A DNA stretch of 64,000 nt from Nematocida parisii ERTm1 (lineage: Eukaryota > Microsporidia), in contig NW_013524647.1 in assembly GCF_000250985.1 (NCBI RefSeq), positions 638,482 through 702,481 of the forward strand, in the 5' to 3' direction. Below the pieces are notes generated by a model. That model saw nothing but the letters and a program-made list of their open reading frames with translations. It was not told the origin of the DNA and searched no databases. This document shows, piece by piece, positions 51,089 through 61,467 of the stretch; the first letter of the stretch is position 1, and the number at the start of each line of letters is the position of its first letter. A program made the position numbers and the translations under genes.

Positions 51089-52511
51089 TTCAAATATACC
51101 CCCGTCCCAAAATTACAATAAATTAGTATGGGTTGTTTCTATTAATGCAATGTGAAGTAGTCATGGTTTATTAAAATAAAATATTAGTTATGCCTTACAC
51201 ATAAAATAAACATTGAAATTATTAAGAAATCATCTTTTTATACCAAGTGTGCTTACCTTGAGGTGTTTATGTTAAAGAATTGAGTTTCTATTCTTTCTTT
51301 CTTTTTTCCTATTTCCTTTATACTTTTATTTCTACTCTTATTATTGTATTAAATACAACAATCCTATAATCCTACAACAACTGTATACCTAGTCAATTCA
51401 CACTAATATAGCACGCCTGCCACTCTCTTCCATCACATACTAGAATTATAGCTACCCACACCACCCGAACTCATAGTTAATAATGACATATTTGCACCCA
51501 CTCTCACAAGTTTGTATATTATACGCACACGTCCTCACTAACTCATTCCTCCATTTATTTCTGCCCTCCTCACATACTATGCATTCTTGGCCTTCTTTGA
51601 AGAGCCCCTTCGCAAAAATAACCTGACGAAAAACTCTGCTGCAGGGGTATGAAAAGTGAGGAAAATGCCCAAAATTGGCCCAAATATTCGGGTTAAGTCG
51701 GGTTGCAGGGGTATACTTACCCTAAAGGGAAAAGTTGCGTCCCAAAGAGGAAGTGAGAAATATGTGGGGTATAAATAGAGAAGGAATTTTAAATTTTATC
51801 CACAGGACGAGAGACTTCTCAGCCACAGACAAATACATTGTTCGGTCTGGAAACACTCAGCCCTGTGGGTCAGTCCGAAACAAAATCACCTGTGGCCAGA
51901 TTGGTTGGCTACGTGTTCGGTGTGGGGGCCAGCCGGCCTGTGGCCCCCTTGTTCCTTAAGTTCTTCCTTCATCCATCACTTCGTCAATCCTATATTTCAG
52001 GACTAAAATTAAAAAAATATCCCGTCAGAAAAAAATGAAAAAAGTATAATTAGTCAATGTATGGCTGTGTATAGTAGTAATAGAACATGAAGAGAATATG
52101 CATGGCTTTAGATTAAGCATATGCTATATGCACTGCCATATACCTATAATTTTATGCAACGTATATAATTAAACTTATATAAATATGCCCGTTTACTTCA
52201 TATAATCCATAGTATGTATCCATATGAAAAAAAGCTCGTGCGAAATTTCTGGTTGGTTTATAAATATTCTTAAATAGACATCATTCTAGTAATTAACGCT
52301 TATTTATTGCTAGTCATTATATAACTCATAATTTTATGCCAAATTTAATTAAATAATTGCTGTATTATAATTACTAAAAGTATGATACATTATTAATGAA
52401 AGTCAATTATAAGCCTTTTAAACGGAATTTTTATAGTGGGATAGATGTATTCGGTTGCATATGCGTCTAGAATGGATATACATTTGTCTCTAATCAACTA
52501 TTTAGATATGT
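51089..52511. other. long spacer with GC-rich hairpin patch
   Basis: 51089-51600 and 52040-52511 are AT-rich with nothing clear. 51600-52030 is GC-richer: a TCGGGTTA pair at 51685-51704, three CCTGTGG words between 51860 and 51946, and a perfect 8-bp hairpin GGGGGCCA / TGGCCCCC (about 51925-51949, loop GCCGGCCTG). Two overlapping short ORFs cross it (51735-51959, 51838-52038), but neither looks like a protein. Confidence 0.5.
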
Positions 52512-53303
52512 TTAAGAATGTAAGACAGTATTGAAATTTTGGGGTTGCATTTTAGCATAGCATAAAAGAGACACAGTGCTCGCCATGAGCATAACTGTAA
52601 GATCAACTCCAATCACCACCTCTATTATTGATCTATTATTTGTAGAATTGGTTATAATATTTATAATTTCTAGAACTGCAAAATAGTATAGAATAATAAA
52701 AATCATCAATGTCAGAAGCTTATTGTACATTACCCCACATTCATGTATATTCATGCATATAAACTTCCAAGCAGTCATCATTAGAATATAAATAACCAGA
52801 AAAATCAGTATAAGTAGCGCATACATTATTGGCAGGATGTGAATTGGCGATTTACATAGCCACCACAGTGGAATTATTAAATTTTTCTGAATTTCAATGA
52901 TAAAATATACTGCTATAGCAATGGTGCTTATTAGTAATGGCGTGTTTATAAAAAGTTTCAAGTAGTAAATCACAGTTCTATTTATATCAAAATACGAAAT
53001 AATTTTAATAAATGCAATGTATCCGAGCAGCAAAGCCATCATTATTGAAAGAAATAGATATAAAATAAGTATCATATCTAAAATACCATTCAATAATTCA
53101 AAGAATTTATCACATGTCCACAATTCTTTAACTTCTATTTCATAGGAATAAAATTCCCAATCCATTCTATTATTTGTTCTAGCCGATATATGCTTTCCAT
53201 TGAATATTTTAATCAATGCGGCTGCCATTTGTTTGGCGGAGTGGTTTATTATGTTCAATGTGAACATATTTGTTTTTTTAGCTGTTAGAACATCGATATC
53301 CAT
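52512..53303 (-). CDS. polytopic membrane protein (about six helices)
   Basis: 263 residues, not recognised. A soluble N-terminal part (1-80, containing KKTNMFTLNIINHSAKQ and MDWEFYSYEIEVKELW) is followed by about six hydrophobic segments, with WWLCKSPIHILP between helices three and four. A relative of the polytopic proteins at 34977 and 53485 in build, though direct similarity is weak. ATG preceded by AATTTTAATTTTTT, and a TTCGGGTTA word lies just upstream. Probably a lineage-specific membrane protein. Confidence 0.65.
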   Translation of the reverse strand: MDIDVLTAKKTNMFTLNIINHSAKQMAAALIKIFNGKHISARTNNRMDWEFYSYEIEVKELWTCDKFFELLNGILDMILILYLFLSIMMALLLGYIAFIKIISYFDINRTVIYYLKLFINTPLLISTIAIAVYFIIEIQKNLIIPLWWLCKSPIHILPIMYALLILIFLVIYILMMTAWKFICMNIHECGVMYNKLLTLMIFIILYYFAVLEIINIITNSTNNRSIIEVVIGVDLTVMLMASTVSLLCYAKMQPQNFNTVLHS

Positions 53304-53484
53304 TTGAATATAAAAAATTAAAATTCGGGTTATAACATTGAATAAAAATACAAATTTGAGATACGCTATAAAAATTATAGTAGAAATACTGTAGCATACC
53401 GTATATAATACATTATTAAAGAAAAAACTGTTTTAAAATAGAAAACAGTTTATTGACACAGGGAGTGATATTTGGGGTATCTTA

Positions 53485-53945
53485 ATGGCGCCACAAACTC
53501 ATATTCTATATATCCCAAGGCGTTACTCGTGCTCCTGGTGTTGCTGTAAAACAAACAGCAGAAAGGACTTAAACATACTGTATAATTTTAATGAAAACTA
53601 ACTATGTAATACTACTCTAAAATTAATTATAATTCTAGCAATAATTATAGTTTTTGCCTTTCACAGCAATGTAATGACGATCACAGTAATTAAAATGGTG
53701 ACCAGGGATATAGCGATTCCAGCGGATGCCCTGCCCTATCCTAAAGACTTAATATTGAATCTAGTGTTTGAGGAGTATACCTTGTATTTAATATACTTTT
53801 TCATACCGTCATCCTAGTCCAGTATATTTTAATTGTTGAACTTAAAAGACAATTGCAAATACTAAATATAAAAGAACTGAAAAAATTGCTAGTATATAGC
53901 ATTTTATTTATAGTAATAGTTGGTTACTCCCTTGAACATTATTAA
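53485..53945 (+). pseudogene. decayed membrane protein gene, 5' part
   Basis: The ATG frame (MAPQTHILYIPRRYS, a Cys cluster SCSWCCCK, then KDLNILYNFNEN) meets a TAA at 53599 and continues in the same frame as TTLKLIIILAIIIVFAFHSN, then DIAIPADALPYPKDLILNLV and a helix ending YFFIPSS before TAG at 53815. The neighbouring frame then carries VILVQYILIVELKRQLQIL and VYSILFIVIVGYSLEHY to 53945. One stop plus one frameshift in an otherwise protein-like membrane sequence. The order of helices resembles the protein at 34977. Confidence 0.5.
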
Positions 53946-54101
53946 AACTCATGCAAATTTTTATTATTTTTCGCCTTATATAGTTTCAATTTCCAATTAT
54001 GCAACTCTATAAGACTTCACGGATGTGGGCGTGAGGCTCCCACATGGAATATGGTTCCTCTCATACGATAGAAACCAACAGTAATATTGGTTATAGGTGG
54101 A

Positions 54102-54467
54102 ATGCTAGAGCTTATAGAGAATTTAATAATTATAAAGAGTATATCTATTATTTTTATAATAATGCACCTTGCGCATATTATTTTAAAAATTGTTGACATA
54201 TTTTTTCTTATGAATAAGAAAGGCTTCCGTGTTATATTCTTTAAGTATAGTGGACCATCTCTAGAGCAAACGGGGGTTGTATTACATACTATAAATGTAT
54301 TGGTATATATACTGGTAGTTTTTACGCTCATTATTTCTATACATGGATGGTTGCCCACACACTTATATTTAGATTCAAATCATTTTCTGAATACATACCA
54401 CATAATTAAGCTGTACATTGCGTATAAACTTGATTTTTATGGAATGCACACTAATTTAGTTTTTTAA
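54102..54467 (+). pseudogene. membrane ORF, possible 3' part of the decayed gene
   Basis: 121 codons from ATG 54102 (frame open from 54072). Three hydrophobic stretches, then GFRVIFFKYSGPSLEQTG and INVLVYILVVFTLIISIHGW. This resembles the last helix and tail of the protein at 34977 (TPSSERMKI then YYINHIIILLLCMVLIMHS). It may be the C-terminal remnant of the relic at 53485 or a small gene of its own. An ATGTGGG/CCCACAT hairpin at 54022-54044 lies between the pieces. Confidence 0.4.
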
Positions 54468-54631
54468 AATTATTTCTTTAAATATATTTTTATATTCATT
54501 ATAGGCATAATGCTATATACATCCATAATTTCAGGTTTCGGGTTATATATATGTATTTATTTATGTCATATCTTGATATCTTAGGTGTGGATATACTGAA
54601 TAAAGCCAAAAATACTTTGTGGTATTTCGGG

Positions 54632-56530
54632 TTATATTGCTTCTCCTATTTCTCTTTTGATACTATTACTCAGCAAATTTAAATAGTGCTTAATTAAAGA
54701 GTGAATAAACATAGAGTTGCGTGGTATGGCTTTTATAAAAGAATTTATAAGATCGTTTGTATTATTGTTGCATATTCTTTTTTCGGGTAACAAAAAGGTA
54801 TATGTGTAACAAGGGTGCATATCTATAACAATACTACTCTGTATATCATTATATATGTAGGATATTGCAAGAGTTCCAAACAAATCATACTCGCCACTTG
54901 GTGTTGGTAGCTTTTTAACCTCAGATAATGATGTAAATACTTGTCTTTCTTGGATGTCCATAGTTAGATCACTGAACACACCGTGGATAAACGTGTTTAT
55001 CTGCGAAGTCACTTCAATGGGAATAACATCAAAAGGGCTTGATAGGGTTTTCAAAAGATTAAGTATATTTAGATTAATATTAGAGATATTTACTATTTTA
55101 CTAAGTAAATCGAATAGATTGAATATACCACCCTTTAAGGTTGCTTTCAGATATCTGTTTATGGAGGAGTCATGCATACTTCTTTTGTTAAATACTGTGC
55201 TTGCTAAAAACCTATTCCACTCATATAGTGCATTCTTAGTATTTTCAGAGGGTGGTGTGAAACAGTTTAAGAGCTCTGTTTTATTTTGGTAATAGTCTTT
55301 TGGCATATCATAAATTAAGAATGTGCCTTTTTTAGGGGAGTAAAGAAAGCACGACAATAAAACAAATAGACATGTGCTCATGCTGCATGTATTGTACATA
55401 AGAGGTTCCTTTGAGCCAATGGGGGAAAAAATTCCAGGAAGCATGTAATTAAATGGTTTTTTATATTTGATAGAAAATGGAATTGGAGATGGTGGTTGAC
55501 AGATGGTCTTAAATGTGCTATAGAACTCTTCTGTAAAAAAAGAATAGCATATTTTTTCTTTACTTATGAATATATCACAATATAAACTTTTTATATCAAC
55601 ATTTGAAGCTGTGCGCTGATTTTTGGTATGCTCAATTGAATAGCTTTTAATTTTTCTATACACTTCATTATAAAATGCAAAAACATCTGTTTCATTCTCA
55701 AAATACTCCCATAGATACATCTGTATTAAGTATTTTGGACTAAGCATAAAATTGTTTGCATTTATGTCTTTTATACCTATGAAGTCATTTTTTTCAGCAA
55801 TCATACTTGAAAAGCAGGCATGTTTATTGCTGTTTTTAAAAAAATTAATTATATCTTTGATATACCCAGACTCTACACCTATAATTTGTAGATCCCTTTG
55901 GTATATTAATACTGCGACCCGAGAAAAGTCATCGCTTTCACTGGTCATATTATTTCCGCCTATGACATGATTTATGCCTATATTTATCTCAACGCCTTCA
56001 GATAGAAGGAATAGCATTGCTAGAATATAAGCCCCATTGTTTTTTTGCAGTAAAAATTGCTTAAATTCGGAAAATTGATTCTCTGGATAACCAGGAATGG
56101 CGTATGATGGAAATAGAATATTAAATACGTGAATATACTCAAGCAAATACCTTTTGTCTATACTGTTCGATGTTCCTAAGTAATCTCTATTACAAACACT
56201 CATTTTTTCTATTCTTTCTTTCTCTAGCTTTATTCTGTCATGCAGAATTTTAACCATTTCTGGCGTGCAGTAAATATATCCTCTTAAAAGATTCAAACTT
56301 CCACTTTCATTAATAAATAAACCTCCAGCATTGTGCAATTCTATATTTGGTATGGGCGTGTATTGCAAGGCATACAAGCTATCTATGCTTAGTCTACAAG
56401 CTACTCTATAAAGAGGTATACTATAAAGTAGGCAAAGAATAAACAATTTAGAAATATTTTGAGTTGTTATACAGTAATTAGTACAGAAGTACTTAGACAG
56501 CCAGAGTATATTTCTTAATATATTTCTCAT
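54632..56530 (-). CDS. secreted or signal-anchored RGYI-family protein
   Basis: 632 residues. An N-terminal hydrophobic segment (LFILCLLYSIPLYRVACRLS, about 29-48) follows a 28-residue start, so signal peptide or anchor. NESGSLNLLRGYIYCTPEM shortly after matches NPDGPLNVLRGYIM of the frameshifted gene at 23511. The rest is a helical/mixed domain with scattered Cys and no known motif. The C-terminal half (ILNLLKTLSSPFDVIP, then HPCYTYTFLLPEK) also has counterparts in the second frame of 23511 (FTILLPRAGYTQTYLF region). AATTTTTTAATTT lies about 15 nt before the ATG. Looks like a lineage-specific exported family as in Nematocida (inference). Confidence 0.75.
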   Translation of the reverse strand: MRNILRNILWLSKYFCTNYCITTQNISKLFILCLLYSIPLYRVACRLSIDSLYALQYTPIPNIELHNAGGLFINESGSLNLLRGYIYCTPEMVKILHDRIKLEKERIEKMSVCNRDYLGTSNSIDKRYLLEYIHVFNILFPSYAIPGYPENQFSEFKQFLLQKNNGAYILAMLFLLSEGVEINIGINHVIGGNNMTSESDDFSRVAVLIYQRDLQIIGVESGYIKDIINFFKNSNKHACFSSMIAEKNDFIGIKDINANNFMLSPKYLIQMYLWEYFENETDVFAFYNEVYRKIKSYSIEHTKNQRTASNVDIKSLYCDIFISKEKICYSFFTEEFYSTFKTICQPPSPIPFSIKYKKPFNYMLPGIFSPIGSKEPLMYNTCSMSTCLFVLLSCFLYSPKKGTFLIYDMPKDYYQNKTELLNCFTPPSENTKNALYEWNRFLASTVFNKRSMHDSSINRYLKATLKGGIFNLFDLLSKIVNISNINLNILNLLKTLSSPFDVIPIEVTSQINTFIHGVFSDLTMDIQERQVFTSLSEVKKLPTPSGEYDLFGTLAISYIYNDIQSSIVIDMHPCYTYTFLLPEKRICNNNTNDLINSFIKAIPRNSMFIHSLIKHYLNLLSNSIKREIGEAI

Positions 56531-57109
56531 AGGCGTGTATAAATTAAAAAATTACTGAATAGATGCATATATAAAGATTCTAATATTAAAACCATGTCAA
56601 GCTGATTATTTGTGAATTATTATATCAATAAACTGATTTCCAGTTTAAAAAGCTGGCCAGCCATTATTTAATGGTTATGTGTGCATTCTATGCCTTAATG
56701 CATGATAGTATTATAAGAAATCACATAAATCTATTTTATGTATATTATACACTATATTATTCTACTATAATTAGAATATATCCTAAGTATAAAAGTTCGA
56801 AATTTATGAGAGTGTACAGATTCTATTTTTACTTTTATATAAATAAGTAAAATCGATTTAATTCACAAAGCTTAACACAGACACTTGGTATACAGAATTA
56901 TGAAAAAGGAATTATTAAGTTATAATAAGACAATTTTAATTAATTAGAAAGCGGTTAGCCAAATATCTGCAGCTCTTTAAAACTAGAACAGATGAATGTG
57001 GGCTAATTAATTCGACTATAAACCTGTGTAGCATAGAGATAACATAGAGAGAATGTAACATGTATATGGGATAATAATTAATTGTTATCCACTAAGCACA
57101 GCAGCATAG
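56531..57109. other. intergenic, nothing clear
   Basis: AT-rich with no repeat array and no supported gene. Confidence 0.5.
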
Positions 57110-57271
57110 ATTTTTAAGATTAGTATAGAATACATCTCTGTTATTGGCCAATTGATGCTCTATATATTATATTTCGGATATAAACAAGAAACAGCCCAAG
57201 CTTTCAATGCAAGAGATTTTTTTGATGTTTTAACAGACTACTATTTTAGTGTTTGCTTAGTATTATTATAA
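57110..57271 (+). pseudogene. gene relic (membrane-like)
   Basis: A 53-codon open stretch without a proper start: YISVIGQLMLYILYFGYKQE then TAQAFNARDFFDVLTDYYFS. Protein-like composition in an otherwise gene-free region; family unknown. Confidence 0.35.
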
Positions 57272-57550
57272 CACATTTGGAGTGTGTTTTATTTAGCATA
57301 TATTCAAGACATATCCTATAACACTGAAAAAACAATGCCGGTCTAGGCATGGCTAGTTTCCAGTGCTAATTAAATTTATTGTACTACGTATACTCTCATT
57401 CATAGTACTCCACTAATACCTTCAAATATTGCTATTGAAGGCATGTACTGCAATTATTAGTCTGATATATATTTCTATATACTAGACATATATAATTGAA
57501 GCGTATAATTAATAAGTCCCCATGAACCGATCTATTCAAAAACTAGTCTA

Positions 57551-57876
57551 ATGTTTATCTTGGTTTATGCGCTGACGAGTGAGCAAATGGATTTCTATGG
57601 GGGGCATCCGCTGAAAAAGAGATATTTGAGGGAAGTCTAAGTATTTGATATGCAAAAGGAAAGCACAACTACTTAGCATGAGCATTCAAGTAAAGAACTA
57701 CGATTACGCAAATGAAACTTTATAAGAAGAGAGACTTATAAGAAGAAGCACATAAACGCTAAGAATATATTAGGAAATGTCATGAATGTTCAGATAACCC
57801 CAAATCCACCTCTAGTCCTTTTCCCGGTTATGGGTGCAGATGTAATAATCTGTTGAGTTATTGTATAACTAAATAA
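57551..57876 (+). pseudogene. decayed secreted-protein gene
   Basis: An ATG at 57551 begins MFILVYALTSEQMDFYGGHP (signal-like) and stops after KKRYLREV. A shifted frame reads KSKYLICKRKAQLLSMSIQV to a stop. A third carries EYIRKCHECSDNPKSTSSPF then GYGCRCNNLLSYCITK, ending at 57876. Three frames with consecutive protein-like segments indicate a dead gene with a Cys-rich end. Confidence 0.4.
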
Positions 57877-57922
57877 ATTGCCCTTCTGTACAGTAGCAAT
57901 AAGTATTTGTTATAGATAAGTC

Positions 57923-57948
57923 ACAGGCCCCAGACTATGCGCCTGGGG
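57923..57948. other. perfect GC-rich hairpin
   Basis: GCCCCAG and CTGGGGC are separated by 9 nt, followed by an A-rich stretch. A strong 7-bp stem in AT-rich DNA; function unknown. 57949-58114 shows nothing else. Confidence 0.6.
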
Positions 57949-58114
57949 CATGCAAAAAATAAAAGCAAAATAAAATATCTTCAAATGATATACAAAGATA
58001 GATTATTTATCTTCCATCATATATCAATATACCCAAAATAGCCCAAATAGCGATTGAAAATGCAATAGAGGAACAGCACCATAAGATAATTAATTAATTA
58101 ACTATACACGGTGC

Positions 58115-58313
58115 TGTATGCTAAGACTAGCATTTGTGTAGCACGACATGAGTTATTGGAATGTTTACATAGACATGGCAGCACAAATTAAATCAGAAAT
58201 TGTTGTTGGCACAATACGTCAACATAAATTAAATTGCTTATGCGGACTGTAAATACGTATACAAGATTCAATAAAAGTCAAAGTTTAAGAATGCCTTTCC
58301 TAAAAAACAACTC
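58115..58313 (+). repeat. dispersed ~200-bp element A, copy 2
   Basis: Partner of 28229-28432. In this copy a short frame reads MSYWNVYIDMAAQIKSEIVV and stops after 34 codons; the start of that frame is not kept in copy 1. Downstream to 58520 there is no gene. Confidence 0.8.
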
Positions 58314-58520
58314 ACCGCATGAGATCCGACTTAAAAATCTGTAAATAATTAAAATCTATTTGTATTACAACCAGTTAATATGTATTTAGTTGAAACACAT
58401 TTAGCATATAATCTATGGTGTATCTTAATCTGTTTATAGATCTTACATGTCAAACTAGGGTTATTAAGTGCATAGAAGCCATTATACTCATCTAATACTT
58501 TGATTTATTACTTGTTCTAT

Positions 58521-59249
58521 TTATGTGTGCAGTGCATCAATCCATGCTCTCTTCTCATCATCTCCCAGCACTGCAGTTGGTGTGGTCTTAAATAGTCCAT
58601 CGATCACAACTATTTCAGTGCTTGTGGTCTTAGATCCAACAAAGCATGCAAAGTCGTTTATCAGCACTCCAGATCCAATCACATCAGATCCCTTATTAAC
58701 AGTTCCTGGGAGCACTTTTACATTCAATAAGTCAGACAGTTCAGAAACCTCCTCTGGAGTAGTCTTACTACTCACAAGCATAGAAGTATTATTCATTACA
58801 GCATAAGAGCCAACTAACCCATTCTCTGCCAAGGCGTACTTAAACAGATCTACTCCCAATACATCACTAACCAGCTCAACAGTTTCTGGCGAAACGTCTG
58901 GATGTATCAAAGCAGAGTTGTCATTTGCAAGTATTATATTTCCTAAAGCGTTCAGTCTTTCCTCTATTCTTCGCACTCTTATCTTGTCTGGAAGAGAGTT
59001 TCTAATGTGCTGTAATTCTTGGTCTGTTGTACTAGAAGAGACCAAAAGACCTCTTGAGTTACCAATAGACTGTGTACCAGTCATTCTTATGCCGTTAATT
59101 GTTGTTTGTATCACAGGAATATTAAGTGCCTCTTCAAAAGCGGACACAAAAGATGTGTTGTCGGTTGCGGCTACCAGCGCATACATATTAGTTAATCTTA
59201 CGAATGTTCCTATCTCCTGGGAGCTTTCAAAGCTTATTCTTTGGCTCAT
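58521..59249 (-). CDS. TIF6: eukaryotic initiation factor 6 / Tif6
   Basis: 60S anti-association factor needed for large-subunit maturation and export. 242 residues, the family length. SFESSQEIGTFVRLTNMYALV opens the first of five pseudo-repeats; TTDQELQHIRNSLPDKIRVRRIEERLNALGN is the near-invariant middle, and NKGSDVIGSGVLINDFACFVG with TTSTEIVVIDGLF closes it. No deletions visible. AAATTTTTT directly precedes the ATG. It releases in a pathway involving EFL1, a relative of the EF2 also found in this window. Confidence 0.97.
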   Translation of the reverse strand: MSQRISFESSQEIGTFVRLTNMYALVAATDNTSFVSAFEEALNIPVIQTTINGIRMTGTQSIGNSRGLLVSSSTTDQELQHIRNSLPDKIRVRRIEERLNALGNIILANDNSALIHPDVSPETVELVSDVLGVDLFKYALAENGLVGSYAVMNNTSMLVSSKTTPEEVSELSDLLNVKVLPGTVNKGSDVIGSGVLINDFACFVGSKTTSTEIVVIDGLFKTTPTAVLGDDEKRAWIDALHT

Positions 59250-59838
59250 AAAAAATTTACAAAAATAAAATATTTATAAAGAAAATACTACCAGCTAAAA
59301 TAACAGACTAATGGCCAAGCATCTGAACAAAAACAGAAAAGTGTAATAACCCGAATAGCACATCTGGTGATAGTAAACTTGTTTACAATACTCAATTAAT
59401 TTTATATTAAGCACGTTAAATCTGCCTTGTAATACTCTAATAGTCAGAAGCTGGTAAATATTCTACTGCCAGCCAAATAACCCGAATAACCCGAAATAAC
59501 ACAATATCCAACTTTAATTGGCATATGCTGTTAGTAATACTATTATAATATGAATATTTATTTAGTCACTCTAAACCCTACCCAGCCTTATGCCTAACCC
59601 GAAATTTTTCTACTTCTGTTTATTCTACCATCAAAGCACTCTAAAGCACTAACTGTATACTACAATACCAACAGTGCACCATAATATATTCAGACTAATT
59701 ATTATATAGTACTGTGTTTATGATGCCATTCCGTGCCATTTGTGTGTAATTAAAAGCACTAATGATGCAGTCTGATAATAACAAGCTAGTCCGTGCGGCG
59801 GGGAGTCCTTTTTCTATTTTATGTTCTGAATTCTATTT
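59250..59838. other. intergenic with TAACCCGA words
   Basis: TAACCCGAA words at about 59347 and 59595 and a 9-bp-period pair at 59476-59500. A GC-rich patch (GTCCGTGCGGCGGGGAGTCC, 59788-59807) lies just before the convergent gene stop. No gene seen. Confidence 0.55.
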
Positions 59839-61059
59839 TTACTTTCTGTAGTATTCGTAGAATTTATAGAGTTCTGTCTTGATTGTCTCTGCCTCCTTTG
59901 CGTGCACTGAGTCGTGCTGTGTGAATATAACAGTCTGTAAGAATAGCATAGATCTAAAGATATAATCTGCAATATTTGGTCTACACTCTTCTTCCAGCCC
60001 ATACTCTAATGTATCCACATCGAAACACTTGGCACAAGAAACCTTCTTATTTTCAGATACTCCCGATACATTTTCTTCCTGGTCACTGGTAGATAATGAG
60101 ACAGATACATTTGCGTTCTGTGGATCTTCTTTTGGTTTGTTTCTGGATCTGTTCTCTGTACTCTGCCGGATTTTGTGCTCCTCGCATGTAATCTGTCCGC
60201 CGTGAAGTGTTCTAAGCCGATCTGCAACAAATTTGAACTCTTTGATCCACTTACTTTTGTCTCTAGATGACTTCTTCTTTGGATATTCATGAAAGTCTAG
60301 CTGATAGTACTCCTTAAGCTTTTCTGATAAATCAAGTTTTTCCTTCTTTTGAATTTCGTTCTCTAATGCATTCTGCGCCTGTAGTATCTCTTCAACTTCC
60401 TCAGCCCTCCTCTCCAAAAGAAGACTCTTTTCCTGGACTGACTTGAAAAATCGCTCAAATGCCGCTTGGTCTACAGATGAAACAGACGTACCATACCCAG
60501 ATCTTTCCAAAAACTCCAGCAGTTCATCCAATTCTTCCTCTTTACTCTGTACAGGGGCAGCTTCCACTGCGTATGGGTGTACATCAATCGGAGGAAGTGT
60601 TTCTGGCTTTGGCCCTGGTAGCTCTAAGTGTGGAGGCAGATTGTTTAATGTAGATAGATGTATTAGTGTGTTGGATAGTGTTGAATTGGGATTATACCTT
60701 GTGATATTTGTACTAACTATTTCCGTTAGATCTATTTCTGATTTATTGTCACTTTCTTCATCTGTCTCTATATTATCATACCCATAAATCATTCTTTCTA
60801 TTATTTTTAATTTTTCCTCCTTCTTTTTCTCAATTAACAGCTCTATTTCCTGCGCTCGCTTTTTCTTGAAGTATTCTTTTACTGTTTCCCCTGTTTTATT
60901 CTTAAAATATTCCTTTACCATCTTATTATATTCATTCTTCCAATTATTTGAAGTGGTTTTGGCATACACTTTAAGATACGCTGCTATGAAAGAGGTCTTC
61001 TTTAATCCGTATCTGGTTATAGCATTAAGTAAGTGAAGACGTGTAGTTGTCGTCCACAT
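59839..61059 (-). CDS. unknown protein with SANT-like N-terminus
   Basis: 406 residues. The start (MWTTTTRLHLLNAITRYGLKK then SFIAAYLKVY and NNWKNEYNKMVKEY) has the spacing of a SANT/Myb-like helix bundle, as at the start of BRD8/NuA4-type proteins. A Lys/Glu coiled-coil (65-90), a Pro-rich link (PPHLELPGPKPETLPPID), another coiled-coil with EELDELLEFLE and a basic region (KKKSSRDKSKWIKEFK) follow. Near the end are CAKC and a helix ADYIFRSMLFLQTVIFTQHD. Possibly a chromatin subunit, but no firm family. AAATTTTTTT lies just upstream of the ATG. Confidence 0.7.
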   Translation of the reverse strand: MWTTTTRLHLLNAITRYGLKKTSFIAAYLKVYAKTTSNNWKNEYNKMVKEYFKNKTGETVKEYFKKKRAQEIELLIEKKKEEKLKIIERMIYGYDNIETDEESDNKSEIDLTEIVSTNITRYNPNSTLSNTLIHLSTLNNLPPHLELPGPKPETLPPIDVHPYAVEAAPVQSKEEELDELLEFLERSGYGTSVSSVDQAAFERFFKSVQEKSLLLERRAEEVEEILQAQNALENEIQKKEKLDLSEKLKEYYQLDFHEYPKKKSSRDKSKWIKEFKFVADRLRTLHGGQITCEEHKIRQSTENRSRNKPKEDPQNANVSVSLSTSDQEENVSGVSENKKVSCAKCFDVDTLEYGLEEECRPNIADYIFRSMLFLQTVIFTQHDSVHAKEAETIKTELYKFYEYYRK

Positions 61060-61467
61060 TTTGTAAAAAAATTTGCACTTTCTTATTTATCCATTGAAAG
61101 CTCCATATATTAAAATGATTAATGCATAATTCACATATACAATAAATATATTTAATAAACTAATTATAACGGAATATTAAATAAAAATCTAGCGATATTA
61201 TGCCAAATATGGACTAATTATAACGGAAATTAAATTAACAACCGTGTAATATGTCTAAATATGGACATGTTGATGTTGTTAATTTGGGAAGAAATAGCTA
61301 TATTAGTGAAAGCTACGTATTATTTAGTGCAAATTGTACACACGCAAATGGCAGTACTCTGCGCGCAGCGATAGATAGTTCTTTTTATTTGCAAGCTGCA
61401 GAGTGCTATTCTTCCTCTAGCAAAATAAACCTCCCTAGTCTATTTATTCTCAAGTAAAAAGTTTTTC
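61060..61467. other. spacer with small ORF and inverted repeat
   Basis: A 68-codon ORF (61251-61457, MSKYGHVDVVNLGRNSYISE start) ends 10 nt before NOP58 and is not recognised. It overlaps an inverted repeat, AGTACTCTGC against GCAGAGTGCT with outer GCAAAT/ATTTGC (about 61338-61411). Either a small gene or a structured RNA/leader; I cannot decide. Confidence 0.3.

Noticed and set aside
54017-54358. 113-codon minus-strand frame ending in VGASRPHP
   Set aside because: Antisense to the membrane ORF and ending in a hairpin sequence; no start signal.
57580-57630. CTGACGAG followed by CTGAAA, like a hammerhead ribozyme core
   Set aside because: No convincing stem II between the two core strands and no cleavage-site stem; the region reads better as a decayed coding piece.
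59760-59780. TGATG followed closely by CTGA, like box C/D of a snoRNA
   Set aside because: The boxes are only a few bases apart and there is no terminal stem, so no room for a guide.
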